64,000 nucleotides of DNA. Source: Croceibacterium_A sp044506885 (GTDB lineage Bacteria; Pseudomonadota; Alphaproteobacteria; Sphingomonadales; Sphingomonadaceae). Of the stretch, positions 16,513 to 25,492 are shown piece by piece. The notes under the pieces were generated by a model. The model made no database searches and was not told where the DNA came from. It worked only from the letters and a program-made list of their open reading frames with translations. The first letter of the stretch is position 1. Each line of letters begins with the position of its first letter. The stretch lies in the NCBI GenBank assembly GCA_044506885.1, contig JBIQKC010000006.1, positions 1 through 64,000 of the forward strand, written 5' to 3'. The position numbers and the translations under genes were made by a program.

Positions 16513-18064
16513 GACTCGCCCGGCAAGGCATATCCTGCGGCTGCTCAAGTGGGGCCGCACGCTGGCGCGGCACGGGGCGCTGCGCGGGATCGAGGCCGAT
16601 CCGAACACGCCCCCGCCGGTCAAGCGGCTCGTGCGCATCGCCCGCTTCGGCACGCTCCAGCCCGTCGCGCCGGACTATGCCGCCGCTTTCCAGGCCATCG
16701 GCCCCGCCGCCATCAAGCTCGGCCAGTCGCTGGCCACGCGGCCCGACCTGGTCGGAGAGGAAGCGGCGCACAATCTGCTGTCGTTGCAGGACAGCCTTCC
16801 GCCCGTGCCCTATGCCGCCATCGAGGCGGAGATCGAACGCAGCTTCGAGCGGCCGGCGGGCGACCTGTTCGCACGGATAGACCCCGTCCCGGTCGGCTCC
16901 GCGTCGATCGCCCAGGTCCACCGCGCCGTCACTACCGACGGCCGGCACGTCGCGGTCAAGGTGCTGCGCCCCGGCATCCGCGAGCGGCTGGCGAAGGACA
17001 TCGCCACATACGAATGGGCCGCCGCGCATCTCGAGGCGCTCGGCGGCGAGGCGCGGCGGCTGCGGCCGCGCCTGACCATCGCCAACTTCAAGCGCTGGAC
17101 CAATCGCGAACTGGACTTGCGCCGCGAGGCCGCCTCCGCGTCCGAGCTTGCCGACGAAATGCGCGGGTTCGAAGGCTATTGCATCCCTTCGATCGACTGG
17201 GACCGGACCAACGGCCGGGTGCTGACCATCGAATGGATCGATGGGCTGAAGATCAGCGACATAGAGGCGCTGCGCGCCGCCGGGCATGACCTGCCGGCGC
17301 TGGCGAAGCGGCTGGTGTTGGCGTTCCTGACCCAGGCGATCAGCGGCGGCTTCTTCCACGCCGACATGCACCAGGGGAACCTGTTCGTGCGCCCGGACGG
17401 CGCCATCGTCGCCATCGACTTCGGCATCATGGGCCGAATAGACCGCCGCGCGCGGCAATGGCTGGCGGAAATCCTCTATGGCCTGACCACCGGCAACTAT
17501 CGCCGCGTGGCCGAAATCCATTTCGAGGCGCAATACGTGCCGAGCTATCACTCGGTCGACGAATTCGCCACCGCCCTGCGCGCGGTGGGGGAACCGATGC
17601 GCGGGCGTCCGGTCAGCGAACTGTCGGTCGGCCAGATGCTCGACGGGCTGTTCGCCATCACCCGCGATTTCGACATGGAAACCCAGCCGCACCTGCTGCT
17701 GCTGCAAAAGACCATGGTCATGGTCGAAGGCATCGCCACCTCGCTCGATCCCGAAATCAACATGTGGGACGTTTCGGCGCCTTACGTGAAAAGCTGGATC
17801 CGCGACGAACTGGGTCCGGAAGCGGCGCTCGCCGATCGCATCCGCGAGGATACCGCGACGCTGCTGCGCATTCCCGAACTCGTGCGCCGGATCGAGCAGC
17901 GCTTCCCCCCGCGCGGCGGCGCGCCCGATCCGCCGCCGCTGCCCGAAATCGACCTCGTATGGGAACGGCGCGCGCGCGCTCGCTCGTGGACGGGTTACCT
18001 CGCGGCGGCGGTGGCGGGCGGCCTCGCCGTTTGGGCGGCGGGCCTTGCCGGCTGGCTCGGCTGA
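16511..18064 (+). CDS. ubiB: UbiB-family atypical kinase/ATPase for ubiquinone synthesis
   Basis: 517 residues. Family landmarks are the KxGQ motif at 69-72 (AAIKLGQSLATRPD), the Ala-rich loop PVGSASIAQVHRA, catalytic HADMHQGNLFV, IDFGIMG, and one or two hydrophobic helices at the C-terminus that anchor it to the membrane. UbiB assists the membrane complex of ubiquinone synthesis; its ATPase role is known but its exact step is not. The only start compatible with the family N-terminus is GTG 16511, served by the AGGGG of the preceding repeat. Confidence 0.94.
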   Translation: MTRPARHILRLLKWGRTLARHGALRGIEADPNTPPPVKRLVRIARFGTLQPVAPDYAAAFQAIGPAAIKLGQSLATRPDLVGEEAAHNLLSLQDSLPPVPYAAIEAEIERSFERPAGDLFARIDPVPVGSASIAQVHRAVTTDGRHVAVKVLRPGIRERLAKDIATYEWAAAHLEALGGEARRLRPRLTIANFKRWTNRELDLRREAASASELADEMRGFEGYCIPSIDWDRTNGRVLTIEWIDGLKISDIEALRAAGHDLPALAKRLVLAFLTQAISGGFFHADMHQGNLFVRPDGAIVAIDFGIMGRIDRRARQWLAEILYGLTTGNYRRVAEIHFEAQYVPSYHSVDEFATALRAVGEPMRGRPVSELSVGQMLDGLFAITRDFDMETQPHLLLLQKTMVMVEGIATSLDPEINMWDVSAPYVKSWIRDELGPEAALADRIREDTATLLRIPELVRRIEQRFPPRGGAPDPPPLPEIDLVWERRARARSWTGYLAAAVAGGLAVWAAGLAGWLG

Positions 18065-18181
18065 GAGCGCCCACTTTAACCCTAGCCAAATGTTTACCAT
18101 CTTGGGGCAAGGGTGGCCTTGGGAATCAAGCAAAGCTACGCTCAGCCTCTGGGGATCGGCTTGGGAGTGATCGACCGCAAA

Positions 18182-19855
18182 ATGCTCGTGCCGCGCATCC
18201 TGCTCGTCGTCGGCGGCGGAATCGCCGCCTACAAGGCGTGCGAGCTCGTCCGGCTGATCCGCAAGGGCGGCGGCGATGTCACCTGCGTGCTGACCGAAGG
18301 CGGCTCGCAGTTCGTCACCGCGATGAGCCTCGCGGCGCTGTCCGGCAACCAGGTCCATTCCTCGCTGTGGGATCTCAAGAACGAGGTTGAGATCGGCCAT
18401 ATCGAACTGAGCCGCGCGGCCGATCTGGTCGTGGTGTGCCCGGCGACAGCCGACCTCATGGCCAAGATGGCCGCCGGCATCGCCGACGATCTCGGCACCA
18501 CGCTGATCCTCGCCACCGACAAGCCGGTGCTCGCGGTCCCGGCGATGAACGTCAAGATGTGGGAGCACGCGGCGACGCAGCGCAATATCGCGTGGCTGCG
18601 CCAGGCGGGCGTCCATGTCATGCAGCCCGACGAAGGCGAGATGGCCTGCGGCGAGTTCGGCCCCGGCCGCTTGCCCGAACCGGAAGCGGTCTGGCTCGAG
18701 ATCGCGGGCCTGCTCTCGCTCGATCCCGGCGCCCTCGGCTTCGGCGGCGCGGACGAGCGGCAGGTCGCGGAGTATCTCGAAGCGCTCGAGCCCGAGGAAG
18801 AGCCGGAGCCCGAGGAGCAGCCGGAGGAGCACAGGGGCGGCGGCCTTGCCGGCCTTCTCGCCTCGATCATCCCGCGGAGCACCCCGCGCCGGATTGCCGA
18901 GGACGAAGTCCGTTACAGCGAGGAAGAACTTCCGCCGCCCGATCCTGTGGCCGCCGAGGGGCCGCCGCTGCCCGAACCCGCGCTCGCGGGCGGGACGGTA
19001 CTCGCCAGCAAGGGCAAGGCCCGGTCCGCGCCCCCGACCGACCGCGAGGCGATCAACCACGAAGTCGATCCCACGCAGTCCGCGCCCGAACCCTTCGCCG
19101 GCGAACCGGCCGTTGCGCCGGCGGTCGAGGGGTTCGATCCGCTCGAAGGCCAGCCCGAATTCGAGGAGGAGCCCGAGCACCGGCCGCTCTACGGCCGGCA
19201 CGTGCTGGTGACAGCGGGCCCGACGCACGAACCGATCGATCCGGTCCGCTACATCGCCAACCGCTCCAGCGGAAAGCAGGGTTTCGCCGTGGCCGCCGCC
19301 GCCGCCGCCGCGGGCGCGCGGGTGACGCTGGTCGCGGGCCCGGTCATGCTGCCGACCCCGCCGGGCGTCGACCGCATCGACGTCGAAACGGCGGACGAGA
19401 TGGCGGCGGCGGTCAAGGCCGCGCTGCCGGTCGACGCGGCGGTGATGGTCGCGGCGGTGTCCGACTGGCGGACCAAGGATTTCGCGCCGGAAAAGATCAA
19501 GAAGCGCGGCTCCGCCCCCCCGGCGCTGCTGCTGACGGAAAACCCCGACATCCTCGGCGGCGTGGCCGCGAGCTCCACGCGTCCCAAGCTGCTGATCGGC
19601 TTCGCCGCGGAAACCGAGGACGTGGTCGCCAACGCCAGGCGCAAGCGCAAGAGCAAGGGCGTGGACTGGATCGTCGCCAACGACGTCTCGCCCGCGAAGG
19701 GCAACATGGGCGGAGACGAGAACACCGTGCACCTCATCCGCGAAGGCAAGGTCGAGGACTGGGATCCGATGAGCAAGCAGGCGGTCGCCCGCCGGCTGGT
19801 CGAGCGGATGGCCGAAGCTCTCGCCGGAAACGCCGAGGCCGAGCGCGATGACTGA
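18182..19855 (+). CDS. coaBC: Bifunctional CoaBC with an unusually long interdomain linker
   Basis: 557 residues against a usual 400-430. The CoaC half makes phosphopantetheine from phosphopantothenoylcysteine: His73 in IGHIEL, PAMN (120-123) and Cys156 in MACGEFGPGR. The CoaB half joins cysteine to phosphopantothenate using CTP: GPTHEPIDPVRYIANRSSG from about 346 and DFAPEKIKK. Residues about 185-336 form an acidic, Pro/Glu/Ala-rich insert without obvious fold. ATG 18182 starts just before the flavin fold; in-frame GTGs at 18113 and 18167 are alternatives. The gene overlaps dut by 8 bases. Confidence 0.93.
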   Translation: MLVPRILLVVGGGIAAYKACELVRLIRKGGGDVTCVLTEGGSQFVTAMSLAALSGNQVHSSLWDLKNEVEIGHIELSRAADLVVVCPATADLMAKMAAGIADDLGTTLILATDKPVLAVPAMNVKMWEHAATQRNIAWLRQAGVHVMQPDEGEMACGEFGPGRLPEPEAVWLEIAGLLSLDPGALGFGGADERQVAEYLEALEPEEEPEPEEQPEEHRGGGLAGLLASIIPRSTPRRIAEDEVRYSEEELPPPDPVAAEGPPLPEPALAGGTVLASKGKARSAPPTDREAINHEVDPTQSAPEPFAGEPAVAPAVEGFDPLEGQPEFEEEPEHRPLYGRHVLVTAGPTHEPIDPVRYIANRSSGKQGFAVAAAAAAAGARVTLVAGPVMLPTPPGVDRIDVETADEMAAAVKAALPVDAAVMVAAVSDWRTKDFAPEKIKKRGSAPPALLLTENPDILGGVAASSTRPKLLIGFAAETEDVVANARRKRKSKGVDWIVANDVSPAKGNMGGDENTVHLIREGKVEDWDPMSKQAVARRLVERMAEALAGNAEAERDD

Positions 19856-20309
19856 CCCGGTCGGCGTGCGGATCAAGCGGCTGCCGCACGGGGAAGGGCT
19901 GCCGCTGCCCTCCTACGCCACGTTCGGCGCGGCCGGCATGGACGTCGTTTCGGCCGAGGACGTCGCCCTCCCGCCCGGCGGGCGGCACGCGGTCGCGACC
20001 GGCTTCGCGCTGGCTATTCCCGACGGTTACGAAATCCAGGTCCGCCCGCGTTCGGGGCTGGCGCTCAAGCACGGCATCAGCCTGCCCAACACCCCCGGCA
20101 CGATCGATTCCGACTATCGCGGGGAACTGAAGATCATCCTCATCAACCTCGGGGCGGAAGCCTTCGCGATCGCGCGGGGGGACCGGATTGCCCAGCTCGT
20201 GCTGGCGCCCGTCACGCTCGCCGCATGGCGGGAAGTGGACGATCTCGACGCCACCGCGCGGGGCGAAGGCGGCTTCGGCTCCACCGGCGGCCACGCCCGG
20301 CTGGTGTGA
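19848..20309 (+). CDS. dut: Deoxyuridine 5'-triphosphate nucleotidohydrolase
   Basis: 153 residues, the normal length of trimeric dUTPase, which cleaves dUTP to dUMP and keeps uracil out of DNA. The five family motifs are visible, including GAAGMD, RPRSGLALKHG, PGTIDSDYRGEL and the C-terminal GEGGFGSTGGH that closes over the active site. The ATG lies within the last codons of coaBC, so both are co-translated; this coaBC-dut order is common in alphaproteobacteria. A strong terminator follows. Confidence 0.97.
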   Translation: MTDPVGVRIKRLPHGEGLPLPSYATFGAAGMDVVSAEDVALPPGGRHAVATGFALAIPDGYEIQVRPRSGLALKHGISLPNTPGTIDSDYRGELKIILINLGAEAFAIARGDRIAQLVLAPVTLAAWREVDDLDATARGEGGFGSTGGHARLV

Positions 20310-20316
20310 CGCCACG

Positions 20317-20344
20317 AAAAAGGCGGGCCGCAGCCCGCCTTTTC
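20317..20344. terminator. Bidirectional intrinsic terminator
   Basis: GGCGGGC and GCCCGCC pair over a CGCA loop, flanked by AAAAA on the left and TTTT on the right. This gives U-tracts in both directions. It ends dut on the plus strand and the DUF4136 lipoprotein gene on the minus strand. Confidence 0.85.
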
Positions 20345-20364
20345 CATTCAACGCAGGCCCGGCC

Positions 20365-21075
20365 TTACCGGCTCGCCCGCCTCGCCGGCTGGTCTTCGGG
20401 CGCGACCGAGATGCGCACGGTCTCGCCGGAGTTGCCGGGGAAGCCGGTGAACATCGCCTCGACCAGGTTGGGCACCAGATATTGCAGCCGGTTGGAGGTG
20501 GAGACGGCTTCCGCCTCGCCTTCGAACAGCCGCTCGCCGTCGGCCTTGCGGTCGATCTTCAGGTCGATGCCGCTGGTGTAGACGGTATAGCTGTACACGT
20601 CGCTGCCGCCGCCGAAGAAGCTGTCGTTCCAGCCCCAGCCCCACGGGCGATAGGGCACATAGGCGACACGCGGGCCGCGCGGCGTGCGGTACCAGACCGG
20701 CCGGTACCCGTACCACGAGGAATAGAACGGATCGCGATAGCCGAGCCCGGTGGACCGGACCCGCTCGCGCCCGTTGTCGACGCCATAGTCGAACCGGACC
20801 AGCAGTTGCGCATCGTCGGCGTTGCCGACGGGGGTATAGCCAAGCGCGGCCATCCGGTCGGCCACGTGCTGCGCATAGGTGCGGAACTCGATCCCGCCCG
20901 CCAGCGCCGGATCGTCGGCGACGACGGCGAAAGTCTGCCCGGCGGGCGCGGGAAGCTGCGACTGGAACCGCGATACGTCGGCGCGGAAGGGCGAGGCGCA
21001 GGCCGCGAGCCCCGCCAGCGCCAGCGGCACCAGCGCCAGTTTCAGGCCGCGGCCGATAGTGCTGAATGTGCTCAT
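20365..21075 (-). CDS. DUF4136 lipoprotein
   Basis: 236 residues with an N-terminal signal and lipobox LAAC, so probably an envelope lipoprotein. The body matches the DUF4136 family in layout. An unusual Tyr/Trp/Arg/Pro/Gly-rich stretch from about 112 to 152 contains SSWYGYRPVWYR and PYRPWGWGW. Members are found in many Gram-negatives; function unknown. Start ATG 21075; the gene stands alone between dut and trpS. Confidence 0.8.
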   Translation of the reverse strand: MSTFSTIGRGLKLALVPLALAGLAACASPFRADVSRFQSQLPAPAGQTFAVVADDPALAGGIEFRTYAQHVADRMAALGYTPVGNADDAQLLVRFDYGVDNGRERVRSTGLGYRDPFYSSWYGYRPVWYRTPRGPRVAYVPYRPWGWGWNDSFFGGGSDVYSYTVYTSGIDLKIDRKADGERLFEGEAEAVSTSNRLQYLVPNLVEAMFTGFPGNSGETVRISVAPEDQPARRASR

Positions 21076-21198
21076 GACGAATTACTCTCCGAAACAGATC
21101 GGCAACTCGTGCTCCCCCTCATCGGGCGCGAGGCTGCGATAGATGAAACGTGTCATAAAGCAGACGGCGTGAATAGCCGTTGAACGCAACCGGCTGGA

Positions 21199-21220
21199 AA
21201 ATCGTTGTTTTTCAACGAAT
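21199..21220 (-). terminator. Weak terminator after trpS
   Basis: On the minus strand TCGTTG-AAAAA-CAACGA forms a 6-bp hairpin followed by TTTTCC, about 35 bases beyond the trpS stop. The stem is short, but position and T-run fit an intrinsic terminator. Confidence 0.4.
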
Positions 21221-21251
21221 CCGGCCATCGAGAACGGCCGCCTGCCCGGCG

Positions 21252-22268
21252 TCAGCCCCGCAGCAGGCCCAGCGCGCGATAGGCGTCGGCCAGCGTCGGC
21301 CCGGCGATCTCGCGCGCCTTCGCGGCTCCGCGCGCGAGGATCGCGTCGAGCGCCTCGCGGTCTTCCAGCAGGCCGGTGAAGCGTGCGGTGATCGGGCGCA
21401 GCGTTTCGACCAGCAGCTCGCCCAGCGCCGGCTTGAACGCGCCGAAACCCTGCCCGCCATACTGCGCCAGCACCGCCGAAACCGGCTGGTCGGCCAGCGC
21501 CGCGTAGATGCCGACTAGGTTGAGCGCTTCCGGCCGGCCCGCCAGCCCCGCTTCCTCGCTCGGCAGCGGCTCGGGATCGGTCTTGGCTTTCTTGACCTTC
21601 TTCATCACCTCGTCGGGATCGTCGGCGAGGTTGATGCGGCTCATGTCGCTCGGGTCCGACTTGCTCATCTTGGCCGTGCCGTCGCGCAGGCTCATGATCC
21701 GCGCCGCCTCGGGCGGGATGATCGGGTCGGGCAGGGTGAAGACCGGCGCGTCTTCCGCGCAGAAATCGTTGTTGAACTTCTGCGCGATGTCGCGCGCCAG
21801 CTCCAGATGCTGCTTCTGGTCCTCGCCCACCGGCACGTGCGTCGCCTGGTACAGCAGCACGTCGGCGGCCTGGAGCACCGGGTAGGTGAACAGCGCCACG
21901 CTGGCGCCTTCGCGGTTCTTGCCGGACTTGTCCTTGAACTGCGTCATGCGGTTCAGCCAGCCCATCCGCGCGGTGCCGTTCAGCAGCCATTGCAGCTCCG
22001 CATGGGCGGGAACCTGCGCCTGGTTGAACAGTATCGAGCGGTCGGGATCGATGCCGCAGGCGACCAGCGCGGCGGCCATTTCCAGCGTCGCGGCGCGCAG
22101 CTCGGCCGGATCGTGCGGCATGGAAATGGCGTGCAGGTCGGCCAGGAAGAACAGGCACTGGCTGCCTTCCTCCATCGTATCCTGCATCCGCACCCAGTTG
22201 CGGATTGCGCCGAGATAGTTGCCGAGATGAAGCGCCCCGGTGGGCTGGATGCCGGAAACGATACGCAT
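21252..22268 (-). CDS. trpS: Tryptophanyl-tRNA synthetase
   Basis: 338-residue class I aminoacyl-tRNA synthetase that charges tRNA-Trp. The HIGH-like signature is GALHLGNY near residue 11 and the KMSKS loop is intact (TAKMSKSDPSD). GIQPTG at the N-terminus and the GEDQKQH segment are typical of bacterial TrpRS. Start ATG 22268. It lies downstream of murJ on the same strand but is separated from it by about 210 bases and a terminator-like hairpin. Confidence 0.97.
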   Translation of the reverse strand: MRIVSGIQPTGALHLGNYLGAIRNWVRMQDTMEEGSQCLFFLADLHAISMPHDPAELRAATLEMAAALVACGIDPDRSILFNQAQVPAHAELQWLLNGTARMGWLNRMTQFKDKSGKNREGASVALFTYPVLQAADVLLYQATHVPVGEDQKQHLELARDIAQKFNNDFCAEDAPVFTLPDPIIPPEAARIMSLRDGTAKMSKSDPSDMSRINLADDPDEVMKKVKKAKTDPEPLPSEEAGLAGRPEALNLVGIYAALADQPVSAVLAQYGGQGFGAFKPALGELLVETLRPITARFTGLLEDREALDAILARGAAKAREIAGPTLADAYRALGLLRG

Positions 22269-22451
22269 GGGCTAAGTCTTTCGAAAATCTGGTCTTTGGG
22301 GAATGCCCGGCATGGCGGGCAACGCGCTCAAGCGAAAGCGCGGCCCCGCCATCGCCAGACCGCCCGGCCACACGCCGGAAGGCGCAAGCGCTTACGCTGG
22401 AAGAGAGCGACAGACTTCATCGCCGCGCCGATAGCACAAACGGCGGCAGGC

Positions 22452-22478
22452 GAAAGCCCCGCGCGCGTCGGGGCCTCT
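22452..22478 (-). terminator. Terminator after murJ
   Basis: Read on the minus strand, GCCCCG and CGGGGC pair around a short GC loop and are followed by TTTCG, a few bases after the murJ stop. Moderate stem, short T-run. Confidence 0.4.
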
Positions 22479-22482
22479 CCGT

Positions 22483-24054
22483 TCAGGCGGGGCGGCGGCG
22501 GAGTTGGCCTATCGTCTGCCGGTCGATCACCCCCAGCAGTGCGGCGACGGCGAAGAACATCGCGCCGCCCAGCGCCACCAATGCGCCGACCGACGCGATC
22601 CGCTCGATGACCGATCCGCCGTACCACTGCGCGCCATAGGGCATCGCATACCACAGCACCGCGCCCATCGCGGCTGCGGCCACGGCGATGCGGGCGATCC
22701 GCGACAGCACCAGCAGCGTCAGGCGATAGAACCCGCGCCGGGTCAGCACCGCATAGAGCAGGCCGCAGTTGCACCAGGCGGCGATCGCGCCGGCATAGGC
22801 GAGGCCGGGCACGCCGTAGCGCGGCACCAGCACGAAATTCAGCGCCACGTTGATCGCCAGCGATACGGCCGCGGTATAGACCGGCGTGCGGGTGTCCTTG
22901 CGGGCGAAGAAATTGGGCACCAGCACCTTGATGAGGACATAGGCCGGCAGGCCCACGACCAGTGCGGATACGACCGCGCCGGTCGCCAGGCTGTCCTCCA
23001 GCGAATAGGCCCCGCCGGTGTAGAACGCGGTGGTGAAGGCCCCGCCGGCCACGAACAGCGCCACCGCCGCGGGCAGCGTCAGCAGCAGCGCCAGTTCCAC
23101 CGCGTTGCTTTGCAGGCGGAATGCGCCTTCGGCGTCGGCGCGCGCTATGAAGCGCGACAGCGAAGGCAGGATCGCGGTGCCCAGCGCGATGCCGATAATG
23201 CCCATCGGCAACTGGTTGAGCCGGTCCGCCATGGCCAGGAAAGTGATCGACTTGTCGGGCAGCGTGGCGATGAAGAACAGGTCCACGAAACGGCTGATCT
23301 GGTACACGCCCGCGCCGAACACCGCCGGCAGGATCAGCACGCCCAGCTCCTTCACGCCCGCCGTCGCGCGCGGCCGGCGCAAGGTCATGCGGAAACCCTG
23401 CCGCCGGGCCCAGAACCACAGCCAGGCGAGCTGGACGAAGCCCGAAACCGTCACTGCCAGCGCCAGCATCGTGCCGGTCTGCCGCCGCGCTTCCTCGCTG
23501 CCGCCCAGCGTCGCCCCGGCAACCAGCGCGGCGACGAGGCACAGGTTGAGGAAGATCGGCGCGGCGGCGGCGGCGGCGAAGCGCGACAGGCTGTTGAGCA
23601 CGGCGGCGAACAGCGTGGCGAGGCTCATGAAGGCGAGATAGGGGAAGGCCACGCGCGCCATCGTCACCGCCAGGTCGAACCGCGAGCCGTCCGCTTCCAG
23701 CGCATCGCTGGCGAACAGCCCCATGATCCACGGCATTGCGATCATCGCGATGGCGGAAAACACGATCAGCAGCGGGATCAGGAAGGCCAACACTTCCTCG
23801 GCGAAGCGGCGCGCTTCTCCGACATCCTCGTCATCCTTCATCCGCCGGTTGAACAGCGGCACGAAGGCCTGCGCGAAGGCCCCTTCGGCAAACAGGCGGC
23901 GGAAGATGTTGGGCAACTGGAACGCCAGTTGCCAGGCGTCGGCCACGCCGCCCGCGCCTAGCACGCGGGCCAGCAGCATGTCGCGCGCGAAGCCGAATAT
24001 GCGGCTGACCATGGTCAGCCCGCCGATCGTGCCGACATTCCTGATGAGGCTCAT
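22483..24054 (-). CDS. murJ: Lipid II flippase MurJ
   Basis: 523 residues with about 14 membrane segments of the MOP superfamily. MurJ moves lipid II across the inner membrane for peptidoglycan synthesis. The family pattern is visible from the start (MSLIRNVGTIGGLTMVSRI, GFARDMLLARVLG) through LPNIFRRLFAEGAFAQAFVP and later FFARKDTRTPV. ATG 24054 is chosen because the conserved N-terminus begins there. secB lies 28 bases upstream on the same strand, so the two may be co-transcribed. Confidence 0.95.
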   Translation of the reverse strand: MSLIRNVGTIGGLTMVSRIFGFARDMLLARVLGAGGVADAWQLAFQLPNIFRRLFAEGAFAQAFVPLFNRRMKDDEDVGEARRFAEEVLAFLIPLLIVFSAIAMIAMPWIMGLFASDALEADGSRFDLAVTMARVAFPYLAFMSLATLFAAVLNSLSRFAAAAAAPIFLNLCLVAALVAGATLGGSEEARRQTGTMLALAVTVSGFVQLAWLWFWARRQGFRMTLRRPRATAGVKELGVLILPAVFGAGVYQISRFVDLFFIATLPDKSITFLAMADRLNQLPMGIIGIALGTAILPSLSRFIARADAEGAFRLQSNAVELALLLTLPAAVALFVAGGAFTTAFYTGGAYSLEDSLATGAVVSALVVGLPAYVLIKVLVPNFFARKDTRTPVYTAAVSLAINVALNFVLVPRYGVPGLAYAGAIAAWCNCGLLYAVLTRRGFYRLTLLVLSRIARIAVAAAAMGAVLWYAMPYGAQWYGGSVIERIASVGALVALGGAMFFAVAALLGVIDRQTIGQLRRRPA

Positions 24055-24082
24055 CGCGCGAACCTCGGGCTGGATCGCCGGA

Positions 24083-24604
24083 TCAGCCCTCGCCGCCGGG
24101 CGCCGGGGCGTCTTCCGGCTGCTTCTGCTGCAACTGCTGGAGGTACAGCCCGTGGAAGTCGATCGGATCGAGTTGCAGCGGCATGAAGCCGGTATCGCGC
24201 GTCGCGTCGGAGATGACCCGGCGCGCGAACGGGAACAGCAGGCGCGGCGCTTCGGCATACGTGAAGGCGTGCTTCTGCTCTTCGGGCATGTTGCGCATCC
24301 CCACCAGCCCGCAATAGGCCAGTTCGACGATATAGGCGGTGCCCTGCGAGGTCTTGGCCGAGGCGGAGATCTTCAGCTCGATCTCGCTCACTTCCTCGTT
24401 CACCTTGCGTGCGCCGATGTTGAACTGCACGTCCAGTTGCGGCTGCTCGTTCCACTGGAAGCTTTCCGGAGCCTTGGGGTTTTCGACCGACAGGTCCTTC
24501 ACGTACTGCGACAGCAGGCCGGCCACGGGCTGGTTGTCCGCGCCGTTGCCGTTGCCGCCGGGGGCGGGATTGAGGTTGGTGAGGACGTCGCCTTCGTCGG
24601 CCAT
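24083..24604 (-). CDS. secB: Protein-export chaperone SecB
   Basis: 173 residues, the usual size for SecB, a tetrameric cytosolic chaperone that holds secretory preproteins unfolded and hands them to SecA. The conserved core NEQPQLDVQFNIGARKV and the PRLLFPFARRVISDATRDTG block are unmistakable. Start ATG 24604. It is divergent from a Tim44-like gene with about 225 bases between; this secB/timA arrangement is widely conserved in alphaproteobacteria. Confidence 0.96.
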   Translation of the reverse strand: MADEGDVLTNLNPAPGGNGNGADNQPVAGLLSQYVKDLSVENPKAPESFQWNEQPQLDVQFNIGARKVNEEVSEIELKISASAKTSQGTAYIVELAYCGLVGMRNMPEEQKHAFTYAEAPRLLFPFARRVISDATRDTGFMPLQLDPIDFHGLYLQQLQQKQPEDAPAPGGEG

Positions 24605-24829
24605 GGTCTGTATCGTCTTTCGGTCTGGGGGGCGTCATGCGCCGGATGATCGGTTGCGGCGCGTAGCATCGCCATTGCGCCGCCGCAACGCTTGGGAAAA
24701 AAGCGCCTTCTGGAGGAGCCTCGGCGTCGCACAGGCGTTGTTCATTTGTAATCGGCGCCTATTTCAGGCACCATTGGTTACCGAACCGGCGCCTTTCGGC
24801 CGCGCCGGGCAGAATGCGAGACAGTTCAC

Positions 24830-25486
24830 GTGATCGTCGAAATCGTCATCCTCGCCATGATCGCCGCTTTTCTGGGGCTCAGGCTCTATTCGGTGCTCGG
24901 CCGCCGCGCGGAGCACGAGGAGGAGGCGGTGCCGACGCGGTTCGAACGGGCCGAGGCCGACAAGGCGCGCCGCGCGCCGCCGCCGCAGGTGGCCGAAATG
25001 CCCGCGCCGGCGCGCGATGCTCCCGGCCTTTCCCCGGCGGTCGAGCGCGGCTTGCGCGAGATCGCCGCGGCGGACCGGCGGTTCGAGCTGATGGCTTTCG
25101 TCGAAGGCGCGAAGGCGGCTTACGAGATGGTGCTGGAGGCGTTCTGGCGCGGCGACCGGGAAGACCTGCGGCAACTGTGCGACGATGACGTGTACCAGAG
25201 CTTCGCCGCCGCGATCGACGCGCGCGAGGAAGCCGGCGAAACGCTTGAGAACAGGCTGGTGCGGATAGAGGAAACCAGCATTCACAGCGCCTCGCTCGAC
25301 GGACGCATCGCCCGGATCGCGGTGCGCTTCACGGCCGATATTGCCGCCGTCACGCGCGACAGGGACGGCAACATGATCGCCGGCTCGCTCGACGATGCGA
25401 TCGAGAGCACCGACGTGTGGACCTTCTCGCGCGACGTGACCTCGGCCGAACCCGACTGGCTGCTCGACGAAACCGACGAAGGCTGA
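24830..25486 (+). CDS. timA: Tim44/TimA-family membrane protein
   Basis: 218 residues. An N-terminal membrane helix (IVEIVILAMIAAFLGLRLYSVLG) is followed by a charged, Pro/Ala-rich spacer and a Tim44-like domain from about residue 75 (FELMAFVEGAKAAYEMVLEAFWRGDREDL). Bacterial Tim44 homologues are membrane-bound and thought to help membrane protein insertion or envelope assembly. The GTG at 24830 puts the helix right at the N-terminus. It precedes mltA by 6 bases. Confidence 0.86.
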   Translation: MIVEIVILAMIAAFLGLRLYSVLGRRAEHEEEAVPTRFERAEADKARRAPPPQVAEMPAPARDAPGLSPAVERGLREIAAADRRFELMAFVEGAKAAYEMVLEAFWRGDREDLRQLCDDDVYQSFAAAIDAREEAGETLENRLVRIEETSIHSASLDGRIARIAVRFTADIAAVTRDRDGNMIAGSLDDAIESTDVWTFSRDVTSAEPDWLLDETDEG

Positions 25487-25492
25487 GGCCGC

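Noticed and set aside
16409..19876. Very long open frame on the minus strand opposite ubiB and coaBC
   Set aside because: The protein would be a His/Arg/Asp-rich non-family sequence mirroring well-identified plus-strand genes; it is a by-product of high GC at third positions.
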